Below the pieces are notes generated by a model. That model was given only the letters and a program-made list of their open reading frames with translations. It was not told where the DNA came from and ran no database searches. A stretch of DNA of 64,000 nucleotides from JAJVHZ01 sp041395385 (GTDB lineage: Bacteria > Pseudomonadota > Gammaproteobacteria > JAJPIJ01): assembly GCA_041395385.1 (NCBI GenBank), contig JAWLAN010000006.1, forward strand, positions 434,001 through 498,000, given 5' to 3'. Of the stretch, positions 1-8,262 are shown one piece after another. A program made the position numbers and the translations under genes. Positions within the stretch are counted from its first letter, which is position 1, and the number at the start of each line of letters is the position of its first letter.

Positions 1-1993
1 TGCCGGCCCACTCGCTCGCCCGCGCCTTCAGGCCGCGATAGAGCGAGTCGCGGGAATGCCGGCCGGTCACCAGCACCAGCGTATCGAACTCGAGCCATCG
101 GTGCGACGTGTTCTCGGCGCGCGGCAGCTTGCCGGGGCCGCGATACTGGCGCTCCCAGCCGTCGGCGAGGATGTCGTAGATCTCCAGGCGGCCCTTCTCC
201 GCACGCGTCGTCCACGCGCCACTGACGATCTCCACGTGATTGTTGTGCAGCCAGCGGTGCAGGTTGGGCGACTCCAGGGTGAAGTGCATGTAGCGGGCGA
301 GCTCCACCGAGGTGACGATGGTGACGTCGTGGCCGGCCATCCGCAGCCGCTGCGCCAGGCTCGGGCCCATGAAGTACCAGTCGCAATTGAGCAGGACGAC
401 TCGTTGGCCAATCTTCTTCTTGCCTTCGAAGATCTGCTCAGGAGTGATGCACCAGTCCAGACCCGCATCCACGCCCGGAATGGGCGCGTGGGTCAGGCCG
501 CTGGTGCCGTCGGAGTTCCAGTCCGCACCGGTCGCCACGACGATCTTGTCGGCGCCGTAGTTCAGACAGTCGTCCACCGTCATCGCCTTGCGGCCGAGCG
601 CGATCTGGGAATCCTTGTTCTTCTTCACCAGCTTGTTGAGCTGCGTCTCGCGGTAGTCGCGATGATAGCCCCACTCCCCGAGGCCCGGCAGGGTGGCGAT
701 GGTATTCACGCAGCCGCCGATCTTCTCGGCGCTGTCCACGAGGTGCACCGTGTAGCCGCGCTCCATGAGCACGCGCGCCGCCTCGCCGCCCGACGGGCCG
801 GCGCCGACCACGAGTATGGAATCGTCCGAGCCCTTCTTCGGGAACTTCTCGGGATGCCAGCCGCGGCGGTATTCCTCCCCGGCGGTGGCGTTCTGGGTGC
901 AGATGAACGGCGGGCCGCCGATCTCCCAGCGGGAGATGCAGACGTTGCAGCCGATGCACACACGGATGTCGTCGATCCGGCCTTCGTTGATCTTCTGCGG
1001 CAGGAAGGGATCGGAAATGCTCGGGCGCGCCGCACCGATGATGTCGAGGTGGCCGTTGCGTATCACCTCGGCCATCTTCTCCGCGTCCGTGAAGCGGCCG
1101 ACGCCGAGCACCGGCTTCTTCGAGACCCGCTTGATGTGCTGCTGCCAGGGGATCTGGTGGCCCTGGCGGTAGAAGCGCGACGGGCCGGCGTCCTCGCCCC
1201 ACTCGGCGATGTCGCCGACGTTGACGTCCCAAACATCGACGTAGGGGTCGGCCAGCTCGACGAACTTGATGCCGTCGACCTCGACCTCGACACCGGCGTC
1301 CCCGTACAGCGTGTCGACGGCGAAGCGGGTGGCGATCGCACAATCATTGCCCACCGCCTTGCGGACCTTCTCCAGGGTCTCGACCCAGAAGCGGGCGCGG
1401 TTTTCCAGCGAGCCGCCGTACTTGTCCGTGCGCTTGTTGTAGTAGGGCGACAGGAACTGCAGCGGCAGATACGAGTGCGCCCCGTAGACGTAGACGATAT
1501 CGAAGCCCGCGTCGCGCGCCCGCAGCGCTGAATCCACGTACATCTGCTCCAGGCGGTTGATGTCGTCCTGGTCGGCCTCGTGGCAGTAGGTGAGGTTCTC
1601 GTACTCGGAGTTGTACTGGCTCGGTCCGTAGGAGGTGCAGCGCGATTCCATACAGGGGGCGTGGGCCGATCCGTACCACATCTCCACGCCGGCCAGGGCG
1701 CCGTGCTTGTGGATGTGATCGGTCATCGCGCGGAGATTGCGCACATCGCCCTCATCCCACAGGCGCGCGGACACCCGGTGGCAGTCGTCGGACTCCGGAT
1801 GGATGGAGCAGTACTCGGTGTTGATGCCGGCCCAGCCGCCCTCGGCCTTGATCGAGCGGTTGGCCGCCTGGAAGCCGGGTCTGTCCGATCCCGCGCCGTT
1901 GCAGTGTGGTACCTGGTAGAAGCGGTTTCGCAATACCTTGGGGCCAATCTTGATTGGCTCGAACAAGATGTCGTACTTGGGATCTCGTGCCAT
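1..1993 (-). CDS. tmd: Trimethylamine dehydrogenase, C-terminus beyond the window
   Basis: This enzyme oxidatively demethylates trimethylamine to dimethylamine and formaldehyde and passes electrons to an electron-transfer flavoprotein. The sequence closely follows the Methylophilus enzyme as I remember it. It starts MARDPKYDILFEPIKIG and carries the 6-S-cysteinyl-FMN cysteine (C31, in QVPHCNG) and the 4Fe-4S cysteines C346, C349 and C352 in CIGCNVC, with the fourth in CTQN. All three aromatic residues of the TMA-binding bowl are present: Y61 (NTEYCS), W265 (AEWGEDAG) and W356 (SRWEIGG). Allowing for the initiator Met these match Y60, W264 and W355, so there is no net insertion or deletion over that stretch. 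The tyrosine argues for TMADH over dimethylamine dehydrogenase. The start at 1993 has a strong AGGAGG site. About 664 codons are visible of roughly 730. An ETF pair of the kind it would need is encoded at 42049-43936, where it is more directly tied to dgcAB. Confidence 0.93.
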   Translation of the reverse strand, partial: MARDPKYDILFEPIKIGPKVLRNRFYQVPHCNGAGSDRPGFQAANRSIKAEGGWAGINTEYCSIHPESDDCHRVSARLWDEGDVRNLRAMTDHIHKHGALAGVEMWYGSAHAPCMESRCTSYGPSQYNSEYENLTYCHEADQDDINRLEQMYVDSALRARDAGFDIVYVYGAHSYLPLQFLSPYYNKRTDKYGGSLENRARFWVETLEKVRKAVGNDCAIATRFAVDTLYGDAGVEVEVDGIKFVELADPYVDVWDVNVGDIAEWGEDAGPSRFYRQGHQIPWQQHIKRVSKKPVLGVGRFTDAEKMAEVIRNGHLDIIGAARPSISDPFLPQKINEGRIDDIRVCIGCNVCISRWEIGGPPFICTQNATAGEEYRRGWHPEKFPKKGSDDSILVVGAGPSGGEAARVLMERGYTVHLVDSAEKIGGCVNTIATLPGLGEWGYHRDYRETQLNKLVKKNKDSQIALGRKAMTVDDCLNYGADKIVVATGADWNSDGTSGLTHAPIPGVDAGLDWCITPEQIFEGKKKIGQRVVLLNCDWYFMGPSLAQRLRMAGHDVTIVTSVELARYMHFTLESPNLHRWLHNNHVEIVSGAWTTRAEKGRLEIYDILADGWERQYRGPGKLPRAENTSHRWLEFDTLVLVTGRHSRDSLYRGLKARASEWAG

Positions 1994-2525
1994 GGACCTG
2001 ACCTCCTGTGTGACGTCTGGATTGGTTGTTCAACCGTGAGTAGGGAGCTGCGGAATCAGCCCGGAAGCGCGCCCGCCGGCGGCACTCGCGTGCACGGGCC
2101 GACCGCTGGGGTTTCCCGTGCCGCCGGGACCGCCCCCCGGCCGGTTCCGCGAACCTCGAAGAACCACGCGACCGAGATCGTTCCCGAGAGTTGTCGGTGC
2201 ACGGATCGTCGATTCCTTTTCTTCTGGTCTTGCGATCTTGCCGGCGAGCCGCCTGCGCTCGAGCCGCGGCTCTCCGAAGAGTGCGCGATGCAATTCACTG
2301 CAACAGTCCGTCGCCAGTGTCCCTGCACCGGGATGGGCTCGCAATCGTCTACAGGAGTTACCTCCTTGGTGTTAGAGAACTCCTCGCATCATCGGCTGCG
2401 CCACCAGCGCCGCCACGCGCGCGTTGCCATGCAGGCATATGCGCGCGCAAGCAGGTCGGTCAGATCATTCATCGAGACCGCCGGGATCGCATCATCCCGA
2501 GCCCCCGCGCCACCGTCCCATGGCG
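1994..2525. other. Intergenic region upstream of tmd
   Basis: No convincing gene is seen on either strand. The open frames here are short, overlapping and compositionally typical of non-coding high-G+C DNA. The tmd promoter must lie here on the minus strand, unless tmd is read through from the gene upstream, but I could not identify a clear sigma-70 or sigma-54 site. The GGDEF/EAL gene ends at 2526 in the same direction as tmd. Confidence 0.5.
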
Positions 2526-4760
2526 TCAATGCAGCGGCAGAGTTTCGCCGGCGGCGTGCGCCTCGGAATGGCTGCAGGCGCGCAGCGCGCCCTCCAGATC
2601 GACGGCGGTGCGCACCGGCGGCGCCTGATAGAAATCGCAGGCATGGCGACGGGCTGCGGCAAGCGCCTCCACGCCCGCTGGACAACGGGCGATGAGGTGC
2701 ACGCCGCTCTCGCGGGCGGTCGCGGTCACGGATCTCCTCGGGCCAGCCTCACCGTCGCCGCCGCGCAGCAGTGCTTCCTCGAGGCGCAGCGCGTAGACGG
2801 GCAGCTCCGGCAGAATCTCCAGCGTCGAGCCGCGCTCGCGCTGCACGTCGATGATGAAGGCGATGTCCTGCGCCCGCAGCACGGCCAGGCTCGCGCGCAG
2901 GACCGATACGCAGTCTCGCAGCATGTCCTCCGAGATCTCCAGGGCGAGCGGCACCCCGGGGCCGGCCGCGGCGCGCAATTGCGTGACCATCCGCCCCAGG
3001 AATCCGGGCTCCAGCATGCAACGACCGGCGATCTCCGCGTGCATGCGCAGCGGCTGGTCGCCGACCGTCCGATCGCGGAAGGCGGCGGCCTGGGCCAGCA
3101 GTGCGTTGATGTACCAGCCCTTCAGCGCCTTCACCATCGGCAAGTGCTCGGCAATGCTGAAAAACTCCCATGCCGGCAGACGACCGCGGCGCGGATGCTC
3201 CCAGAACAACTGGACGTCGACGGCCGCCGGGGAGTTCGTCGCAATGGCGATCACCGGGGAAAAGGCGAGCCCGAACTGCGCGTTTTCCACGGCGTGGGCC
3301 AGCTCCTCCTCGATGCTCGAGGGCGCGGCCCGCCACATGCCGCCGGTGCGATCGGCGGTTTCGACGCGCGCCCCGCCCAACTCCTTGGCGCGCGCCATCG
3401 CCGCCGCCGCGTCGCGCATCATCTCCTCGGCACTGGCATAGCCGCTGCGCCCGAGCGCGATGCCGATGCTGGCCGTGAGATAGGTTTCCGTATCGCCGTC
3501 GACGATCGGGAATCTCAGCTCATACTTCAGCCGCTGGGCGTCGGCGCGGGCGTCGTCGGCCTCATCGAGCAGCACGGCGAACTCGTCTTGGCGCCAGCGC
3601 GACAGCGAATCGACGGGGTGGAGGGCGTTCTGGAAGCGGCGTCCCACGTCCGCTGCCAGGCGTTCGGCGCGGTCGGCGCCGTGCGTCGCGCGCAGAGTGG
3701 CGAAACGGTCGAGGGAGACGAGCATCACCGCGGATTTGCATCCGGCCGAGTGCCGCGAACGCAGCAGGGCGCGCTCGAGCCGATCCATGAACAACAGGCG
3801 GGTGGGCAGACCGGTGGGAGTCTCGTAGAGGTTCTCCCGCTGCAGGCGGAGCTCGGCCCGCTTCTCCTCGGTGATATCGGTGATGAATCCTTCGAGCCCC
3901 AGCAGCTCGCCGCTGGCCGAGAAGTTCCCCCGGCCGCGCTCCAGCACCCACTTCTCGGTGCCCTGCGCGGTGCGGATGCGGTAGGTGAGTTCGAAGGGCC
4001 GGTTCTCGCGCAAGCCGGCCTGCACCGAGTCCCACACCTGCTGCCGATCGGCCTCGACGATGAGGGCCCCGTACGCCAGGCGACGGTTGTTGATCAGGTC
4101 GCGGGGCTGGTAGCCGGTCAGTTCGGCCGCCCCATGGCTGACGAATTCCATGGTCCAGTCCGGGTTGTTGCGGCCGCGGTAGACCATCCCCGGCAGATTG
4201 TTGATGAGGATCGAGAGCGTGCGGTGGCTCGCCTGGCGCACGTCCTCGGCCAGCACCCGGCGGGTGACGTCGGTGAGCGTTCCGACGAAACCCGCCTGTT
4301 CCGAGCCCCCGTTCAACACGCAGATGCGCAGATTGAGCCGCAGGCAGGAACCGTCACGCGCCAGCCAGCGCGCCACGATGCCCTCCTCGTCGCGATGCTC
4401 ATCGCCTACGTAGCGCGAGACCGCCGCCTGGTCGCGCGGATGGACGTAGTTCATCAGGCTGGTGCCGCGTGTCTGAGTCTCCGGGTAGCCCGACAGCCGC
4501 TCCCAGGCCGCGTTGAGGTAAACGAGGCTGTAGCTCCGCGACATGGCGAATACGACCACGTCGATGCTGTCGAGCACCGCCGCGAGCGCGACCGCGCGCG
4601 GCCCGTCGGCGCGGCCGACGGTGGCCGCCAGTTCATCGATCAGGCCGCCGAGCATCCGGAGGTGCTGGTTGGAGTGCTGTTTGCTACCAGCCATCGTGCG
4701 CGCCGTATCAAGATTCATGCCCCGGCGGAGATGATAGAGGTGGTCGTGCCCGGTGGCCAT
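2526..4760 (-). CDS. PAS-PAS-GGDEF-EAL protein with degenerate catalytic motifs
   Basis: A 744-residue predicted cytoplasmic signalling protein without transmembrane segments. Two PAS-type sensor domains occupy roughly residues 60-170 (around SRSYSLVYLNAAWERLSGY) and 185-300 (around VSHGAAELTGY). A GGDEF-type domain (about 310-460) and an EAL-type domain (about 480-735) follow. The GGDEF signature is replaced by RQDEF. The EAL signature is replaced by DVQLFW, and the DDFGTG-type metal site reads IDVQRERGST. Both cyclic-di-GMP active sites therefore look dead, which suggests a sensor or binding scaffold, not an enzyme. Later methionines (MNLDTAR, MAGSKQHS) are alternative starts, because the site before 4760 is weak. 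It is a lone gene lying between tmd and the archease operon. Confidence 0.85.
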   Translation of the reverse strand: MATGHDHLYHLRRGMNLDTARTMAGSKQHSNQHLRMLGGLIDELAATVGRADGPRAVALAAVLDSIDVVVFAMSRSYSLVYLNAAWERLSGYPETQTRGTSLMNYVHPRDQAAVSRYVGDEHRDEEGIVARWLARDGSCLRLNLRICVLNGGSEQAGFVGTLTDVTRRVLAEDVRQASHRTLSILINNLPGMVYRGRNNPDWTMEFVSHGAAELTGYQPRDLINNRRLAYGALIVEADRQQVWDSVQAGLRENRPFELTYRIRTAQGTEKWVLERGRGNFSASGELLGLEGFITDITEEKRAELRLQRENLYETPTGLPTRLLFMDRLERALLRSRHSAGCKSAVMLVSLDRFATLRATHGADRAERLAADVGRRFQNALHPVDSLSRWRQDEFAVLLDEADDARADAQRLKYELRFPIVDGDTETYLTASIGIALGRSGYASAEEMMRDAAAAMARAKELGGARVETADRTGGMWRAAPSSIEEELAHAVENAQFGLAFSPVIAIATNSPAAVDVQLFWEHPRRGRLPAWEFFSIAEHLPMVKALKGWYINALLAQAAAFRDRTVGDQPLRMHAEIAGRCMLEPGFLGRMVTQLRAAAGPGVPLALEISEDMLRDCVSVLRASLAVLRAQDIAFIIDVQRERGSTLEILPELPVYALRLEEALLRGGDGEAGPRRSVTATARESGVHLIARCPAGVEALAAARRHACDFYQAPPVRTAVDLEGALRACSHSEAHAAGETLPLH

Positions 4761-4941
4761 GCCGCCGATCTGCTACCCATTTGGAGATACTCGCATCGGT
4801 CCTTTCCCGGGAAAAGGAAACGTCGAGGAGCTTGGCCGCCAGGACCGGCGCGGCTGCCGGTGTGCCCATGGCCGGCCTTCCGCGCGCCCGCGGGACTCGA
4901 AGGTGCCGCGCATCCCCGGCGGCGCGGCGGTCAGGTGCGCG

Positions 4942-6051
4942 TCAGGCCCAGCGCAGCGTCAGCCGGTCCTCGCCGTCCCTTTCCACGGATGTGCCCAGTT
5001 TCCTTCCTTCGCGCGTCAGCATCTCGGCCAGCCATTGCACATGTCGCGCGCCGGCGCGCTCCAGTCGGAAACGCCGCCGCTGCACGGCGGCCATGGCCAG
5101 CCGGGACAGGCGGCCGGTGGCGGCATCCAGCGTAGGGAAATACAGCAGCGCCAGCTCCGGGTTGAACTCCTCGTATCCGCCGATGCCTTCGTAGTCGTTG
5201 ATGAGGTCCCCGCAGCCGTGCAGCACCAGCTTGCCGTGATAGACCTCGACCCCCATGGGGTGATGGGAGGAGTGGCCATGCACGATATCCACGCCGGCCT
5301 GGTCGATGAGGCGATGGGCGAAATCCCGCTGCGCCGGGTCCACGCCGTAGCCCCAGTTCCCGCCCCAGTGTATCGATGCCACCGTGATGTCGTCTTCGCG
5401 CCTGGACTCGGCAATCTGCTGCGCCGCGGCGTGCAGCGACGTCGGTGCGAAGTCCCGCAGGAAGTTCACCCCGGCGCGATCGGGGAGCGCCGCCCAGCTC
5501 GAGGTCACCCCGGAGCTGTCCATGCCCCAGGCGAACACGAGCACCCGGTTGCCGGTGGGCAGATCGATGAGCGCGGGCGCCGCGGCGGCGGCGGCGTCCT
5601 GACCGGCGCCCGCCGTGCGCAGCCCCGCGGCGTGCAGGCAATCCAGGGTCTCCTGCAGGCCGGCATGCCCCCAGTCCAGCACGTGATTGTTGGCGAGCAC
5701 GCAGCAGTCGATGCGGGCCGCGGTGAGACAGGGCACGTTGGCCGGGTGCATGCGGTAGTGGATGCCCTTGCGCGGCCAGGCCTCCTCGCTGGTGGTGACG
5801 GCGGTCTCCAGATTGACGATGCGCGCCGCCGGCTGCGCCCGCGCGATCTCCTCCAGCGCGTCGCCCCAGATGTAGGCGTAGTCCACCGGCCGCGCGATGG
5901 GGCCGTTGGCGCGCTCGGCGATCTCCACGTATCCGAGCGCGGAGCGCACGTAGGACTCGTAGAGGTGCGGCTTGCCCGGGTGCGGGAGGACCTGATCGAT
6001 GCCGCGCCCGGTCATCACGTCGCCGCAGAGGAACAGTGTCACGGCGTCCAC
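4942..6051 (-). CDS. CapA-family metallophosphoesterase
   Basis: A 369-residue protein of the CapA/PGA-cap family, which has a calcineurin-like fold. It shows the family's N-terminal metal-binding segment (LFLCGDVMTGRGID), the NLETAVT block, LANNHVLDWG, and the downstream HGHSSH segment. No signal peptide is visible, unlike poly-gamma-glutamate CapA, so a cytoplasmic member is likely and the substrate cannot be predicted. It starts with GTG 20 nt after the rtcB stop and is the last gene of an archease-rtcB-capA transcription unit, so a link to RNA repair or stress is possible but unproven. Confidence 0.88.
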   Translation of the reverse strand: MDAVTLFLCGDVMTGRGIDQVLPHPGKPHLYESYVRSALGYVEIAERANGPIARPVDYAYIWGDALEEIARAQPAARIVNLETAVTTSEEAWPRKGIHYRMHPANVPCLTAARIDCCVLANNHVLDWGHAGLQETLDCLHAAGLRTAGAGQDAAAAAAPALIDLPTGNRVLVFAWGMDSSGVTSSWAALPDRAGVNFLRDFAPTSLHAAAQQIAESRREDDITVASIHWGGNWGYGVDPAQRDFAHRLIDQAGVDIVHGHSSHHPMGVEVYHGKLVLHGCGDLINDYEGIGGYEEFNPELALLYFPTLDAATGRLSRLAMAAVQRRRFRLERAGARHVQWLAEMLTREGRKLGTSVERDGEDRLTLRWA

Positions 6052-6070
6052 GGCAGGCCCGCCAGCGGCG

Positions 6071-7501
6071 CTAGCCCTTGATGCAGACCAGCGGCTCCAG
6101 CCGCGCCACCTTGCGCGCCAGGCCCGCGTGGTCGGCGGCGTCGACGACCGCGGCGACGTCCTTGTAGGCGCCAGGGGCCTCCTCGGCCACGCCCCGCCCC
6201 GAGGGGCTGCGGATGAGGATGCCGCGCCCGGCGAGCTCGTCGATCACCTGCCGCCCGTGCCAGGTCCGCAGCGCCTGGTGACGGCTCATGGCGCGGCCGG
6301 CGCCGTGGCAGGCCGAGCTGAAGGAGCGCTCCTCGGAAGCGGCGGTCCCGGCCAGGACGTAGGAGCCCGTGCCCATGGAGCCGCCGATGAGCACCGGCTG
6401 GCCGGCGGCGCGCAGCGGCTCCGGGATGTCGGGATGGCCGGGGCCGAAGGCGCGGGTTGCGCCCTTTCGATGTACGTACAGGCGGCGCGTCTCGCCGTCG
6501 ACACGGTGTTCCTCGACCTTGCAGGTGTTGTGCGAGACGTCGTAGATGAGCGCGAGTTCGGCCCGCGGCAGGATCTCCGCGAAGGCCTTGCGCACCAGGT
6601 CGGTGAGGATCTGCCGGTTGGCGAGCGCGCAATTGATCGCCGCGCGCATGGCGCCCAGGTATTCCTGGCCGATCGCGGAGTTGATCGGCGCGCAGGCGAG
6701 CTCGCGATCAGGCAGGGTGATGCCGTGCTCGGCCGCGGCGATGGCCATGCGCTTGAGGAAATCGGTGCCGATCTGGTGCCCGAGCCCGCGCGAGCCGCAG
6801 TGGATCATCACCACGATCCTGCCGCGCTCGAGATCGAACGCCTTCGCGATCGCCTCGTCGTAGATCGAGGTCACCTCCTGCACCTCGAGGTAGTGGTTGC
6901 CGCTGCCGAGCGTCCCCATCTCGTCGCGCTGGCGCTTCTTCGCCTGTGGCGAGACGTTGCCCGGCTTGGCGTGCTGCATCTGGCCGTGCTCCTCGATGCG
7001 CTCCAGGTCCGCGGGCACGCCCCAGCCGCGCTCCACCGCCCAGCGCGCGCCGCCGGTCAGCATCGCATTCATTTCCTTGTCGTCGAGGCGTATCGCCCCG
7101 GTGCTGCCCATGCCCGCGGGGATGCGGCGGTAGAGCAGGTCGGCGAGCTCCTTTTGCACCGGCAGGATGTCCTCGCGCGTGAGTCCGGTGTGCAGGCAGC
7201 GCACGCCGCAGGAGATGTCGAAACCCACACCGCCGGCGGAGACCACCCCGCCCTGGTCCGGATCGAACGCCGCCACCCCGCCGATGGGGAAACCGTAGCC
7301 CCAGTGCGCGTCGGGCATGGCGTAGGCGGCCTTGACGATGCCGGGCAGCGTGGCGACGTTGACGGACTGCTCGTAGACCTTCTGATCCATCTCCCGGACC
7401 AGCCGCTCGCTGGCATAGATGACCGCGGGCACGCGCATCGCGCCATGCCGCGGTATTTCCCATTCATACTCCGAGCGTCGCGTGAAGAGATTCAGGTCCA
7501 T
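6071..7501 (-). CDS. rtcB: RNA ligase RtcB (3'-phosphate/2',3'-cyclic phosphate to 5'-OH)
   Basis: A 476-residue RtcB-type RNA ligase that joins RNA 2',3'-cyclic phosphate or 3'-phosphate ends to 5'-hydroxyl ends using GTP and Mn2+. The metal-site segment GGVGFDISCGVRC contains the bridging cysteine, followed by MIHCGSRGLGHQ and the late SACHGAGRAMSR motif around the guanylylated histidine. The N-terminus (NVATLPGIV, MPDAHWGYGFPIGG) is typical. The ATG at 7501 begins three bases after the archease stop, so the two are co-transcribed and probably translationally coupled. In other organisms archease promotes RtcB guanylylation and multiple turnover. Confidence 0.96.
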   Translation of the reverse strand: MDLNLFTRRSEYEWEIPRHGAMRVPAVIYASERLVREMDQKVYEQSVNVATLPGIVKAAYAMPDAHWGYGFPIGGVAAFDPDQGGVVSAGGVGFDISCGVRCLHTGLTREDILPVQKELADLLYRRIPAGMGSTGAIRLDDKEMNAMLTGGARWAVERGWGVPADLERIEEHGQMQHAKPGNVSPQAKKRQRDEMGTLGSGNHYLEVQEVTSIYDEAIAKAFDLERGRIVVMIHCGSRGLGHQIGTDFLKRMAIAAAEHGITLPDRELACAPINSAIGQEYLGAMRAAINCALANRQILTDLVRKAFAEILPRAELALIYDVSHNTCKVEEHRVDGETRRLYVHRKGATRAFGPGHPDIPEPLRAAGQPVLIGGSMGTGSYVLAGTAASEERSFSSACHGAGRAMSRHQALRTWHGRQVIDELAGRGILIRSPSGRGVAEEAPGAYKDVAAVVDAADHAGLARKVARLEPLVCIKG

Positions 7502-7504
7502 GGT

Positions 7505-7948
7505 TCAAACATCCACTACCGTCTGTGCGAGCCACTGCCCACTGTCGTCGCGCGCCACGCGCAATGCGGTGTAGGTCGCGCCCTTGACCTCCACGGCGGG
7601 CCGGTGGCGTGCGATATCGACGGGCTCGCCCCAGGCCTGTGCGTCCAGGCGCGTGCCCTCGATCCGCACGCTGAAGCGGCTGAACAGCATCCTGCCGGTG
7701 GCCATCTCGTAGACCAGCGCGTTCAGCCAGTCCGCGAACAGAAGCTCGTCGTTCGGCGCCTCGCAGTGGATCCCGACGGCCTGGCGCGGCTCGATGGTGT
7801 CGAGGTCGGTGATCACCGCCATCATCGCCAGCGCCGCCTGCTCGAAGGCCTCGGTTTCCGTCGGCCCGTAGCCGCGCACGCCCATGTCGGCCTCGTGCGG
7901 GAAATGCTCCCAGCGGCCGCGGTGGAGCGACTTCGTGACTTCAGCCAT
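7505..7948 (-). CDS. Archease, RtcB activator
   Basis: A 147-residue archease. The family's landmarks are WEHFPHEADMGVRGYG near the N-terminus, the conserved NDELLFADWLNALVYE helix and the C-terminal VEVKGATYTALRV segment. Archease is the protein cofactor that speeds RtcB catalysis and widens its nucleotide use. The start at 7948 is chosen because GAGGTGG lies just upstream and the resulting length fits the family. A longer open frame reaches 8218, but the extra residues do not resemble archease. It is the first gene of the archease-rtcB-capA unit. Confidence 0.93.
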   Translation of the reverse strand: MAEVTKSLHRGRWEHFPHEADMGVRGYGPTETEAFEQAALAMMAVITDLDTIEPRQAVGIHCEAPNDELLFADWLNALVYEMATGRMLFSRFSVRIEGTRLDAQAWGEPVDIARHRPAVEVKGATYTALRVARDDSGQWLAQTVVDV

Positions 7949-8262
7949 TCGCCACCTCGATCGCCCTCGCGAACACCGCGGTCTTCTCAAAACTAGCATT
8001 CCCACCGGCGGGGTCGCCTGACATCGGTCAAGTCCACCCCCTGCCCTCGCGCGGCGTGCGCCCAGAGCCGCGGCGCCTTCGGCGTGACCGGACAAGTTTA
8101 TTTCGGATGGCGAAAGCCGGAAAATGACCGGGCGCGGGTTTTCATGGATCGATGTTGCAGGCCGGCGTGGGTGAAGGGCGCGGGCGGGCGGCGGGCGGAG
8201 GTGGCGGCCGGCGCGCACACGGGCGCTGAGGTACTGCTACAGGAACGAGGCGGAAGCCGGGC
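7949..8262. other. Divergent intergenic region between archease and pncB
   Basis: About 310 bp separate two divergent transcription units, so promoters for both should lie here. No gene, tRNA or clear promoter hexamer pair could be recognised. The downstream half contains purine-rich stretches, including the probable pncB ribosome-binding site (CAGGAACGAGG). Confidence 0.4.

Noticed and set aside
56..1531. Long open frame on the plus strand opposite tmd
   Set aside because: It is antisense to a confidently identified TMA dehydrogenase, has no ribosome-binding site and reads as low-complexity Ala/Arg/Val sequence, as expected for a shadow frame in high-G+C DNA.
2281..2340. Sigma-54 promoter for tmd
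   Set aside because: A TGGC...TTGCA pair exists on the minus strand, but the GG-to-GC spacing is two bases too long for a functional -24/-12 element.
2424..5135. About 900-codon plus-strand frame
   Set aside because: It covers the PAS-GGDEF-EAL gene in antisense and runs into non-coding DNA, with no domain recognisable in it.
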